A stretch of DNA of 64,000 nucleotides from DASRDE01 sp035938175 (GTDB taxonomy: Bacteria; Vulcanimicrobiota; Vulcanimicrobiia; Vulcanimicrobiales; Vulcanimicrobiaceae). The stretch's first letter is position 1, and the number at the start of each line of letters is the position of its first letter. Shown here piece by piece: positions 41,306-49,098 of this stretch. Below the pieces are notes generated by a model, which ran no database searches, had not been told where the DNA came from, and saw nothing but the letters and a program-made list of their open reading frames with translations. The stretch is taken from contig DASZHD010000029.1 in assembly GCA_035938175.1 (NCBI GenBank), positions 17,446-81,445 of the forward strand, read 5' to 3'. The translations under genes and the position numbers were made by a program.

Positions 41306-41746
41306 ATGGAAACGAAGAACAAGACAGCTCAAAGTGTCTATCCGGCCGTCCGCTACACCGATGCGCGAGCGGCAATTGACTGGTTGAAAAACGTGCTTGG
41401 ATTCCAAGAGCGCGTCACGTATGGGGACGACGCGGGCGGCGTCGTTCATGCGGAACTCTCATTGAACGGCAACTTGATCATGCTTGGATCCTCTAAGCCG
41501 GACGCGTACGGGAAGAGTCCCAAAGAACTCGGCGGCCTGACCGGAACGATCTATATCGCACTGGATTCGCCTTCCGATGTCGATGCGTTGTGTGCGCGAG
41601 CCAAACGCGCCGGCGCGGCAATCCTGAGCGATATTCACGACACCGACTACGGGTCACACGACTTCACCCTGCGCGATCCCGAAGGCCACGTTTGGAGTTT
41701 CGGAACCTATGCACCGCAGGCGAACGAGGCGCCGGAACACGGGTAG
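41306..41746 (+). CDS. VOC family protein
   Basis: This 146-residue glyoxalase-like protein resembles the PhnB/VOC branch: SVYPAVRYTDARAAIDWLKNVLGFQERVTYGDD, HAELSLNGNLIMLGSSKPDAYG, GTIYIALDSPSDVDALCARAKRAG and SHDFTLRDPEGHVWSFGTY. The short inverted repeat GGATAC-N6-GTATCC (41286-41303) covers its ribosome-binding region. It is likely in one unit with the preceding AraC regulator. The ligand is unknown. Confidence 0.92.
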   Translation: METKNKTAQSVYPAVRYTDARAAIDWLKNVLGFQERVTYGDDAGGVVHAELSLNGNLIMLGSSKPDAYGKSPKELGGLTGTIYIALDSPSDVDALCARAKRAGAAILSDIHDTDYGSHDFTLRDPEGHVWSFGTYAPQANEAPEHG

Positions 41747-41766
41747 TAGCGTCCACGGCGCAGGAG

Positions 41767-42168
41767 CTACGAACTCGGATCGTTCCCGATAACGATCTTG
41801 ATATCGACGACCGGCGTTCCGTCGATCGCTTCCATCGGACCGGCCAGTATTCGAAGCCCGGAGATACCTTTGATCGCGACGCGATGCAAACCGAGCGGAT
41901 TCGGCCGGTCCGGCGAACGCGTGGCGAAAACGCCCGTCAGCGGCAAGCGCGTATCTCCGCGAGGGTGGACGCGCAGCACGTCGCGCTGCGATCGATGAAA
42001 CCACGTGATAACGATGACTTCCTCGCCGATAGACAAGCCGCTCAGCGCGTCTGCCACGTCGGGCTCGATCTCGATCCAAACGTCGGGCGCCCCCTCGTTG
42101 CCCTGTTTCGGTGCATCTTCGCGATTGACGATTGAGGATCGAACCGTGCCGATCGCACGCAGATTCAT
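41767..42168 (-). CDS. TrmO-type tRNA (t6A37) methyltransferase domain protein
   Basis: The 133-residue protein is the small single-domain form of the TrmO/YaeB family, which uses SAM to methylate N6-threonylcarbamoyladenosine at tRNA position 37. Signature stretches are LRAIGTVRSSI, GAPDVWIEIEPDVADALSGL, VITWFHRSQRDVLRVHPRGD, GVFATRSPDRPNPLGLHRV and LAGPMEAIDGTPVVDIKI. GGAGG lies 7 nt before ATG 42168. The C-terminal recognition domain of E. coli TrmO is absent, so the substrate may differ. Confidence 0.9.
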   Translation of the reverse strand: MNLRAIGTVRSSIVNREDAPKQGNEGAPDVWIEIEPDVADALSGLSIGEEVIVITWFHRSQRDVLRVHPRGDTRLPLTGVFATRSPDRPNPLGLHRVAIKGISGLRILAGPMEAIDGTPVVDIKIVIGNDPSS

Positions 42169-42407
42169 TAAGCCGCCTCCGTTCATTCAGTCGCGTGCTC
42201 GTATTTCAGCCGGCGTACGCCTTCGCTTCAGAAATTACTTGGGCCGCAGCGCAACACAATCCTTGACGCTGCACCGATGAAAACGCCCGTAAGAGGCTCC
42301 TTAGCCACCGCGCCGGACCGCTGCTACCCGGCGAATTGATAAGGTTTGATGGCCGCCGAGCAAACCGGGTGCTACGCTCTCGCCATGAGAAACGCGATCC
42401 GTCCATA

Positions 42408-42875
42408 ATGCGACGTCTGCATTCGTATCTTCCGGCGGCAGTGCGGATATATCTGGGCCTCGTGTGGTTCACATATGGGGAATCCAAAATCGATCCGAGC
42501 TGGGCCGGCGGAAAGCAATACTTTCTTTCGGCGGTCCGAGATTCCGAATCGTCTACGGGCGAACCGTTCCGCAGTTTTCTCGCGCATGTCGTCGTGCCCC
42601 ATCAGCAAATTTTTGCCGAGCTTATTGCGTACGGCGAGACATTGGTCGGAATCGCCTTGATCGCCGGGTTGTTGATTCGGCCCGCATCGCTTGCCGGAAT
42701 GTTCCTCGCGCTGAACTACTATTTTATGACGGGAAAGTATCTGTCTCACTTCGGCGTGGAGTCCTTGGAACTTATGCTGTTCGTACTCTGCGCAATCGTC
42801 CTGACTACCAAAGAAGCGAGCGTCGCGAGCTTGGATAATGTAATAAAGCGCCGGCGATCCACCCGAGGTTCTTGA
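42408..42875 (+). CDS. DoxX/DoxD-like membrane protein
   Basis: The 155-residue protein has four transmembrane helices in the DoxX/TQO small-subunit pattern: YLPAAVRIYLGLVWFTYGESKIDPSW, HVVVPHQQIFAELIAYGETLVGIALIAGLLIRPASLAGMFLALNYYFMTGKYLSHF, then LELMLFVLCAIVLTT. This resembles the thiosulfate:quinone oxidoreductase membrane subunit. ATG 42408 has no strong Shine-Dalgarno. It ends at the shared terminator at 42901. Confidence 0.88.
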   Translation: MRRLHSYLPAAVRIYLGLVWFTYGESKIDPSWAGGKQYFLSAVRDSESSTGEPFRSFLAHVVVPHQQIFAELIAYGETLVGIALIAGLLIRPASLAGMFLALNYYFMTGKYLSHFGVESLELMLFVLCAIVLTTKEASVASLDNVIKRRRSTRGS

Positions 42876-42900
42876 TGGTATCGTAGGCGTTCGCGAAAAA

Positions 42901-42930
42901 TAAAAGAGCCCTCGCAAGAGGGCTCTTTTA
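42901..42930. terminator. Bidirectional terminator
   Basis: TAAAAGAGCCCTC and GAGGGCTCTTTTA form a perfect 13-bp stem with a GCAA tetraloop, and A/T tracts on both sides serve both strands. It separates the convergent DoxX-like gene and the Gly/Asn/Tyr-rich gene. Confidence 0.93.
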
Positions 42931-42937
42931 TCGCGCG

Positions 42938-43423
42938 TTAGTGCCCGCGCCGGCTCTGCTCGGTACGCCCGCGTGACCGCGAGTTGCCGTAGTAATAGCC
43001 GCCGTTGTTGTAGCCGCCGTTGTTGTAGCCGCCGCCATTGTAGCCGTAATAGCCGCCGCTGTTGTAACCGCCGCCGTTGTAGCCGTAGTTGGCGCCGTTG
43101 TTGCCGTTGATCGTGCAGGCTTGATTACTGCAGGCAACAGTTTCACCGTAGTTTCCGGGGTACCACGTCGTTCCGTTCGGAGAGACGACGTGGCCGTCCT
43201 GATAAACCACCGCGCCGTTCGGGAGATACCCTTCGATCGTCGTCGCAAGCGCGTGCTTGTGCTCGACGTTGTACAGAGTCAGCGCCGCCGCTGCCGCCGC
43301 GGCACCGTAGAGAATGTCGTTTGTCGTATTCGTGTCCGCTTTTGCCGGCAAAACCATCGAGGAGAAAAGGACTGCTCCCAGAGTGAGTGCGCCGACGCTG
43401 GAGCGAAGGATGGTTGTGTTCAT
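42938..43423 (-). CDS. Secreted Gly/Asn/Tyr-rich repeat protein
   Basis: The 161-residue protein has a signal peptide (GALTLGAVLFSSMVLPAKA), a short conserved domain (YNVEHKHALATTIEGYLPNGAVVYQDGHVVSPNGTTWYPGNYG) and a low-complexity tail of YNGGGYNNGG repeats (about residues 110-150) ending in basic residues (SRSRGRTEQSRRGH). ATG 43423 is chosen, as it starts the signal peptide. It lies 26 bp downstream of the histidine kinase on the same strand and may be in its operon. It might be a surface or matrix protein. Confidence 0.8.
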   Translation of the reverse strand: MNTTILRSSVGALTLGAVLFSSMVLPAKADTNTTNDILYGAAAAAAALTLYNVEHKHALATTIEGYLPNGAVVYQDGHVVSPNGTTWYPGNYGETVACSNQACTINGNNGANYGYNGGGYNSGGYYGYNGGGYNNGGYNNGGYYYGNSRSRGRTEQSRRGH

Positions 43424-43448
43424 GCTTAAAGCGTACGCCGCGTTTCGG

Positions 43449-44813
43449 CTAATTTGCTGAGAAATGCGGAACGCATAAAACGACGCGCGTACCGTGCCCC
43501 GGCTCGGTTTGCAGAGAAGCGCTGCCCCCGGCGCGTTCGACGGCGCGCTTTGCAATCGCCAAGCCCAAACCCGAGCCCTCGACTTCGCCGCGCGACGGTC
43601 CGCGATAAAAGCGATCGAAGGCGTGTCGTGCATCGACGGGATCCATGCCGGGACCGCGGTCCTCGACCGCGATGCAATATTCGCCGTCGCGCCGCGTCAG
43701 CGATACGATAACGGGCGATTCGGGTGCATATTTCAATGCGTTTTCGATGACGTTCTTCACGGCTTCGTACAGCTCGGATTCGTCCGCGCGCGCGGGAACC
43801 GCCGCGTCCGGAAGGCTCAATTCGATTCTGCCGTTGGCGAGCGGCGCAAGTGACGCCGCCGCTTTGCGCACGACGTTTCCGAGATCGATCGTCACGGGGT
43901 TCGATGCGGTGATGCTGCGGTCGAGCCGCGCCAGAAGAATCAAGCGTTCGATCAGGCTGCGCATCTTGCGGCTCTCGTCCAGCATCGTCTCGTACGCGCC
44001 GGCGGTGCCTTCGGCGCCCTGAACGATCCCTTGACGCAAGGCGTTGAGATAACCCATTACCACCGTCAATGGCGTGCGCAGTTCGTGCCCCGCGTCGGCG
44101 ATGAACTGGCGCATCTGCGCTTCGGTTTCTTTACGCTCGGCGCTGGCCTGAGCCAAACTCAGCGCGACGTCGTTGTAGGCCGATGTCAATGCGCGCAGGT
44201 CGCTCGCCTCGTCCGGCAGCCGCTGCGGCGAAAAATCGCCGGCGGCGATCACTTTCAGCGCTTGAGTCACATCGACCAGCGGTCCGATCGCGTCCGAGGT
44301 GATTCGTCTGCCGATCAGCCAGGCTGCCAAAATCGCGATCAGGCCGATCGGTAGCATGATCGACCAATACCAGAGCATCAACTCGCCGAATCGATCGAAG
44401 TCCGCACTGATGACGGCCGTACCTCCCTGCACCGGAACGCGCGCCCGCGGTAGTCCCGCAAGTTCGCCGAGTGCGATCACGATCTCGCGTCCCGGATTGG
44501 GCGGACCCTGATGCTCGTTCGACGCGATGCGGTGCCCGCTCGCATCCAGTATGGTTATATGAAAGCGCGAGCGTCCGACAGCGCGAAAAATCTGTGGCGC
44601 CGCATCCGCCAACGTGCGTCCGCTTTGCAGCGCGGAAGAGGCCGCCTCCGTGACTCGCTGTGCCGTACCGGGCAGCGCATCGTTGATACCGCGGCTGTAG
44701 AGCAAAAGCGCCAGCACGGTTACAGCGAATGCGACGAAAACGACGAGTGCCGCCGCAAGCAGCACATACGAGCGCGTAATGCGCCGGCGGAACCGCGCAA
44801 ATGGTTCACTCAT
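43449..44813 (-). CDS. Sensor histidine kinase
   Basis: This 454-residue protein has a transmembrane helix (about 15-37), a periplasmic sensor loop (about 38-145), a second helix (about 148-168), HAMP (RRITSDAIGPLVDVTQALKVIAAGDF), HisKA (FIADAGHELRTPLTVVMGYLNALRQG, phosphoacceptor His) and HATPase motifs NVIENALKYAP, VEDRGPGMDP and EGSGLGLAIAKRAVERAGG. It overlaps the response regulator by 8 bp and lies at the end of the MacAB-type operon, suggesting it senses a compound exported or damaged by that system. Confidence 0.95.
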   Translation of the reverse strand: MSEPFARFRRRITRSYVLLAAALVVFVAFAVTVLALLLYSRGINDALPGTAQRVTEAASSALQSGRTLADAAPQIFRAVGRSRFHITILDASGHRIASNEHQGPPNPGREIVIALGELAGLPRARVPVQGGTAVISADFDRFGELMLWYWSIMLPIGLIAILAAWLIGRRITSDAIGPLVDVTQALKVIAAGDFSPQRLPDEASDLRALTSAYNDVALSLAQASAERKETEAQMRQFIADAGHELRTPLTVVMGYLNALRQGIVQGAEGTAGAYETMLDESRKMRSLIERLILLARLDRSITASNPVTIDLGNVVRKAAASLAPLANGRIELSLPDAAVPARADESELYEAVKNVIENALKYAPESPVIVSLTRRDGEYCIAVEDRGPGMDPVDARHAFDRFYRGPSRGEVEGSGLGLAIAKRAVERAGGSASLQTEPGHGTRVVLCVPHFSAN

Positions 44814-45477
44814 TGCGAATCGTATAGCCTACGCCGCGCACGGTTTGGATCAGCCGCCGCTCAAATCCGTCGTCGACCTTGGCGCGCAGGTACGAAATAT
44901 AGCGTTCGACGGCAGCCGGCGTTACGTCGCGATCGTCGCCCCAAACCATTTCCAGCAGCTCGTCGCGTGTAAATACGCGTTTCGGCCGCCGAAGCAGCGT
45001 TACCAAAAGGTCGTATTCCAGCGGCGAGAGATCCAACGTCTTGCCGGCACGCTGCGCCTTGTGCGTTTGCAGGTCGACACTGAGATCGTCGTATCCAAGA
45101 ACGTCGCGGTGTTCGATATGCGGGCGGCGCAGTTTCGCTTCGATGTGCGCGATCAGTTCGTCCAGTTCGAACGGCTTGCTGAGATAGTCGTCGGCGCCGC
45201 CGGACAGGCCGCTTACCTTGTCTTCGAGTTCGCCTTTTGCGCTGAGCATGATCACCGGCGCTTCGGTTACGCGCCTGAGCATCGGCAACAGCGAGATGCC
45301 GTCGATCTTCGGCAGCATCACGTCCAAGACGATTGCATCGGGCTGCCACTCACGCGCTGCTGCCAATGCGGCTTGACCGTCGGCCGCCGAGCGGACGTCG
45401 TATCCGTGGTGCCGCAGACTGAGCTCGAGCAATTCACGGATGCGGCGTTCGTCGTCCACGACCAGTATGCGCGTCAT
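44806..45477 (-). CDS. OmpR-family response regulator
   Basis: This 223-residue regulator has a receiver domain with acidic DD near the N-terminus (TRILVVDDERRIRELLELSLRHHGYDV), the phosphoacceptor Asp in PDAIVLDVMLPKIDG and a conserved Lys in LSKPFELDELIAHI. It is followed by an OmpR winged helix (LDLSPLEYDLLVTLLRRPKRVFTRDELLEMVWG ... VERYISYLRAKVD). ATG 45477 overlaps the permease stop by 4 bp. It is coupled to the kinase downstream and probably controls this operon. Confidence 0.96.
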   Translation of the reverse strand: MTRILVVDDERRIRELLELSLRHHGYDVRSAADGQAALAAAREWQPDAIVLDVMLPKIDGISLLPMLRRVTEAPVIMLSAKGELEDKVSGLSGGADDYLSKPFELDELIAHIEAKLRRPHIEHRDVLGYDDLSVDLQTHKAQRAGKTLDLSPLEYDLLVTLLRRPKRVFTRDELLEMVWGDDRDVTPAAVERYISYLRAKVDDGFERRLIQTVRGVGYTIRNE

Positions 45478-46685
45478 TCGAAGCGCAGCGCCTCGATCGG
45501 ACGCAGTTGCGATGCTTTCTGCGCGGGGTAGTAGCCGAAGAAGACGCCGACCATTGCGGAGAAGACGACGGAGAATGCGATCCACGTCGGCGGAATAGAC
45601 ATCGGCCACTTCGCCAGCGCGGCGACCAGCACGGTCCCTGCTAACCCAAACAGCACGCCGATGATGCCGCCCGCAGTCGAGAGCACGATCGATTCAGTCA
45701 AGAATTGACGGAGAATCACTCGCGCTCGCGCGCCAACCGCCATACGTAATCCGATTTCACGCGTACGCTCGGTCACGGAGACCAGCATGATATTCATGAT
45801 CCCGATGCCGCCGACGATCAGCGAAACCGCCGCGACGCCGGCAAGCAAAAACTCCATCACAGCGCCGGTTGACGACGCTGCTGCGGCAATGTCTTGCAGA
45901 TTGCGCACCGAAAAGTCGTCGGGCTGCGGCGGCGTGATGCGATGCCGCTGCTCCAGCAATGACGTAACGGAATCTTGCACGCCCGAAACCGCCTGCGAAT
46001 CTTGCGCAGAGACCATCAGCGTGTTCACGGTCGTCAGACCGGTGAGCCGTTCCATAGCCGACGTATACGGAACCAAAATCGTGTCGTCCTGATCCTGTCC
46101 TATCCCGCTTTGACCCAGCGGCGAAAGCGTACCCACCACCGTGAACGGTACGCCCTTGACGAACACGGTCTTACCCAGCGGCGACGAACCGTCCGGGAAG
46201 AGGTTGGCCACGACGGTTTGACCGAGCACGGCCACCTTTGCCGCCGACAGAACGTCGCTCTGCGTGAAGAACGTTCCCGACTGCATCGGCCACGATCGCA
46301 CGAACGTATAGGTCGGCGCCACGCCTGCCACCTGCGTCTGCCAATTGTTGCCGCCCGAAACGACCTGCGCTCGAACGTTTACGACCGGCGAAACCGCCGC
46401 GACGCCGGGCAGTTTCGCGATCGCCATTCCGTCGTCGGGCGTCAGGGTCGATGCGCCGCCAAGACCGCTGCGGGCACCGCTTTGCGTAACGCTTCCCGGA
46501 AGCACGACGATCAAATTACTGCCCAAACTGTTGATCTGGTTTTGCACGGAGATGCGCGCGCCTGCACCGATCGCGACGGTAACGATCACGGCTGCAACGC
46601 CGATGATCACGCCGAGCATCGTCAGCAGCGATCGCGCGCGGTTGCGCAACAGCGCGTCGAGCGCCAATTTCATCGTCTGTTTCAT
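45474..46685 (-). CDS. MacB-type ABC transporter permease
   Basis: The 403-residue permease has one N-terminal and three C-terminal transmembrane helices and the large periplasmic MacB domain (about residues 45-270). Signatures include ALRNRARSLLTMLGVIIGVAAVIVTVAIGAG near the N-terminus and GGIGIMNIMLVSVTERTREIGLRMAVGARARVILRQFLTESIVL before TM3. It overlaps its ATPase by 4 bp. It works with MacA and an outer-membrane channel in export of macrolide-like compounds, peptides or lipids. Confidence 0.95.
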   Translation of the reverse strand: MKQTMKLALDALLRNRARSLLTMLGVIIGVAAVIVTVAIGAGARISVQNQINSLGSNLIVVLPGSVTQSGARSGLGGASTLTPDDGMAIAKLPGVAAVSPVVNVRAQVVSGGNNWQTQVAGVAPTYTFVRSWPMQSGTFFTQSDVLSAAKVAVLGQTVVANLFPDGSSPLGKTVFVKGVPFTVVGTLSPLGQSGIGQDQDDTILVPYTSAMERLTGLTTVNTLMVSAQDSQAVSGVQDSVTSLLEQRHRITPPQPDDFSVRNLQDIAAAASSTGAVMEFLLAGVAAVSLIVGGIGIMNIMLVSVTERTREIGLRMAVGARARVILRQFLTESIVLSTAGGIIGVLFGLAGTVLVAALAKWPMSIPPTWIAFSVVFSAMVGVFFGYYPAQKASQLRPIEALRFE

Positions 46686-47380
46686 GCTGCCGCCTTCCCC
46701 GCCGCGTCCGATACGATCCGCCCATCGCGGAACGTCACCACGCGTTTTGCGTAGGCTGCGACGTCGGGTTCGTGCGTTACCAGCAGAATCGTTATTCCGT
46801 GCTCCTCGTTCAGCTTGGTAAAGAGGCGCATCACGTCTTCCGACGTCTTGGTATCCAGGGCGCCCGTCGGTTCGTCCGCCAGAATGAGTCCGGGGTTGTT
46901 GACCAGCGAACGCGCAATCGCGACGCGCTGCTGCTGACCGCCGGACATCTGATTGGGCGCGTGATGCGCGAGGTGATCGACGCCGACGATTTGCATTTTC
47001 TCCAGCGCGATCCGCCGGCGTTCGGCATCCGGGACACCCGCATAGACCATTGGCAATTCAACGTTTTCCACTGCGGTCGTCCGCGGCAACAGGTTGTAGG
47101 ATTGGAAGACGAAGCCTAGACGGCGGCTCCGAATATCCGCGCGTTCGTCCGCCGACAGATTCGAGACGTCGTGCCCTTCGAACACATACGTGCCGCCCGT
47201 CGCCTCGTCGAGCAATCCGATAATGTGCATGAACGTGGACTTTCCCGATCCCGACGGTCCCATGACCGCGACGAATTCGGAGGGTTGAATGGTCAGATCT
47301 ACACCCGCGAGACCCGTGATGTGTTGCGAACCGAGTTCGTACGTCTTGCGTAAATCGCGCACCGTTACGACGGGAGTCAT
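46682..47380 (-). CDS. MacB-type ABC transporter ATP-binding protein
   Basis: This 232-residue ATPase has Walker A (VMGPSGSGKSTFMHIIG), the signature NQMSGGQQQRVAIARSLV, Walker B (LILADEPTGALD) and the switch His in ILLVTHEPD. It belongs to the LolD/MacB subfamily. The start codon overlaps the stop of the MacA C-terminal frame by one base (TAATG), consistent with a coupled operon. It energises the adjacent permease. Confidence 0.97.
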   Translation of the reverse strand: MTPVVTVRDLRKTYELGSQHITGLAGVDLTIQPSEFVAVMGPSGSGKSTFMHIIGLLDEATGGTYVFEGHDVSNLSADERADIRSRRLGFVFQSYNLLPRTTAVENVELPMVYAGVPDAERRRIALEKMQIVGVDHLAHHAPNQMSGGQQQRVAIARSLVNNPGLILADEPTGALDTKTSEDVMRLFTKLNEEHGITILLVTHEPDVAAYAKRVVTFRDGRIVSDAAGKAAA

Positions 47381-47934
47381 TAGCGCAGCGCCCTCCCGAT
47401 GTTGCTCATACCCGGGCCGGTTTGCGCGCTGCTGTGAGAAGGTGCGGCGGGGGACCGTCCGTCCGAGGATGTACCGCTCGAGACGATCGCTGCATCACCT
47501 GCAACCAGCGTCCCTCGCAGCGGCGTTACCGCGGCTTGCGTTCCGCTGATCAGATCGATGTGCACCGGAACCGGACTCGCTTTGCCGTTTTGGTCGACGA
47601 AGATGATGCCTCTTCCGCCTGCCGCTACACTCGTGCCGCCTGCCGCAGACGTTTGTCCCCACGGCGAGGCCGCCGAGGCAGAAGACGCTGCCGGCGAAGA
47701 CGACGTTGCCGCGGGCGATGACGCACTGCTGTGCGAGCGGTGTTTGCCGCTGAACGCACCTGTTGGACGGAAGCTCAGCGCCGCCACCGGCACGATGAGT
47801 GCATTGTGCGCGGTCTGCACGCCGATCGAAGCGTTCGCCGTCATTCCGGGAAGCAGTTTGTTCTGCGGATTGTCGACCAGCGTGATGACGGTGTACGTCA
47901 CGACGTTCGACACGGTGGTCGGATTTTCACGCAC
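47380..47934 (-). CDS. MacA-like membrane fusion protein, C-terminal part (frameshifted)
   Basis: This 184-residue frame is the natural continuation of the adaptor encoded upstream: RENPTTVSNVVTYTVITLVDNPQNKLLPGMTANASIGVQTAHNALIVPVAAL is the end of the MacA beta-barrel and membrane-proximal domain. A Ser/Ala-rich low-complexity insert (about residues 68-95) and VDQNGKASPVPVHIDLISGTQAAVTPLRGTLVAGD follow. It lacks its own start region and signal. The join lies near 47960-47968, where reading shifts; see the N-terminal part. Confidence 0.8.
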   Translation of the reverse strand: MRENPTTVSNVVTYTVITLVDNPQNKLLPGMTANASIGVQTAHNALIVPVAALSFRPTGAFSGKHRSHSSASSPAATSSSPAASSASAASPWGQTSAAGGTSVAAGGRGIIFVDQNGKASPVPVHIDLISGTQAAVTPLRGTLVAGDAAIVSSGTSSDGRSPAAPSHSSAQTGPGMSNIGRALR

Positions 47935-49072
47935 CTGCGAGACGACGCCGTTGAACGATTGGTTCGTAGGCTAGAACCGAGAAGCTCACTGTATCGCCGG
48001 GCCGTACGTTGCCGATATCCGGTTCGCCGACGGCGATGTCGACTTCCATTTTCTTGAGATCTTGAGCGATGCTGAACAGCGTCGGCGTCTGCAGGCTTGC
48101 CGCAACGGTTTGACCGACCGAGACGGCACGTGAAATTACGGTTCCGTCAACGGGCGACGTAATAACCGTTCGCTGTAGATTGAGTTCGTCTTGAGCGACT
48201 TGCGCCTGCGCCACTTGAACGGCAGCCTGCGCTGCATCGGCTGCATCTTGCGATGCACCGGCTTGCGCGCTGCTGACTTGCGTTTGCGTCGCGCTTGCGG
48301 CAGCCTGATTCGCGCTGGCGGCGGCTTGCGCTTGTGCTTGGGTCAACGCCGCTTGAGCGGATTGAACGCCGGCGGCGGCGCTTTCGGCCGAGGCCTTGTC
48401 GCTATCGTATTGGCTTTGCGAGATATATCCGTTCGAAAGAAGTTGGCTGTCGCGGGTTACGGTTTGCTGGGCCAGCTGGGCCGCACTCTGCGCTTTGCTC
48501 ACGTTTGCCTGCGCGGAGGCAATCGACGCTTGCGCGGCCTGCGCATTCGCCGTTTGCGCGGCGCTGGTTTGCTGCGCTTCCGTTATCGTGGCCTGCGCAC
48601 CGCTTGCGCTTTGCGCCTGCTGTGCCGCTTGCGCCCGTGCTTGAGCGAGTGCCGCTTGCGCTTGCGAGAGCTGCGCTAAGAACTGGCTCGGATCGATCTT
48701 TGCCAGTACTTGTCCCTTTTTCACGTGGCTGTTGTAGTCCACGTACAATTGCGAGATCGTTCCGGAAACCTGCGTGCCGATTTGCACGGTATCTTGCGGG
48801 TTTACCGTTCCCGACGCCGTGATCGTTTGCGTCAGGTCTTGCCGAACGACGGGCTCCGTAACGTATGCGCTTGCGGCGCTGGAGCGCAATGCGCCGGTCC
48901 AGACGACTGTCACCGCGAGCGCCAAGAGAAGAGCGGCCAGCGCAAAGATCGTTTTGCGATCTTTCAGACGCTCCAATACTGTTGCGATTTGAAGCGAGCT
49001 CAGAGGGCTGGCTGCCTGTCCCGCCTGCAATTTTCCTATCATCGAGCCGAGCATACCGAAGGTTTCTGACAA
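47927..49072 (-). CDS. MacA-like membrane fusion protein, N-terminal part (frameshifted)
   Basis: This 381-residue frame has a transmembrane anchor (ALAALLLALAVTVVWTGAL), the lipoyl/barrel-sandwich segment VNPQDTVQIGTQVSGTISQLYVDYNSHVKKGQVLAKIDPSQF, a long Ala/Gln-rich coiled-coil hairpin (about 130-290) and the second lipoyl half (RTVITSPVDGTVISRAVSVGQTVAAS). It then runs into frame-shifted nonsense after VSFSVLAYE. The start is uncertain (TTG 49072, ATG 49054 or ATG 49042). With the C-terminal frame it forms a standard MacA. The break may be a true mutation, a programmed shift or an assembly error. Confidence 0.85.
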   Translation of the reverse strand: MSETFGMLGSMIGKLQAGQAASPLSSLQIATVLERLKDRKTIFALAALLLALAVTVVWTGALRSSAASAYVTEPVVRQDLTQTITASGTVNPQDTVQIGTQVSGTISQLYVDYNSHVKKGQVLAKIDPSQFLAQLSQAQAALAQARAQAAQQAQSASGAQATITEAQQTSAAQTANAQAAQASIASAQANVSKAQSAAQLAQQTVTRDSQLLSNGYISQSQYDSDKASAESAAAGVQSAQAALTQAQAQAAASANQAAASATQTQVSSAQAGASQDAADAAQAAVQVAQAQVAQDELNLQRTVITSPVDGTVISRAVSVGQTVAASLQTPTLFSIAQDLKKMEVDIAVGEPDIGNVRPGDTVSFSVLAYEPIVQRRRLAGA

Positions 49073-49098
49073 CGGTCGGAGAGAAGGCCGGGCTGAAA

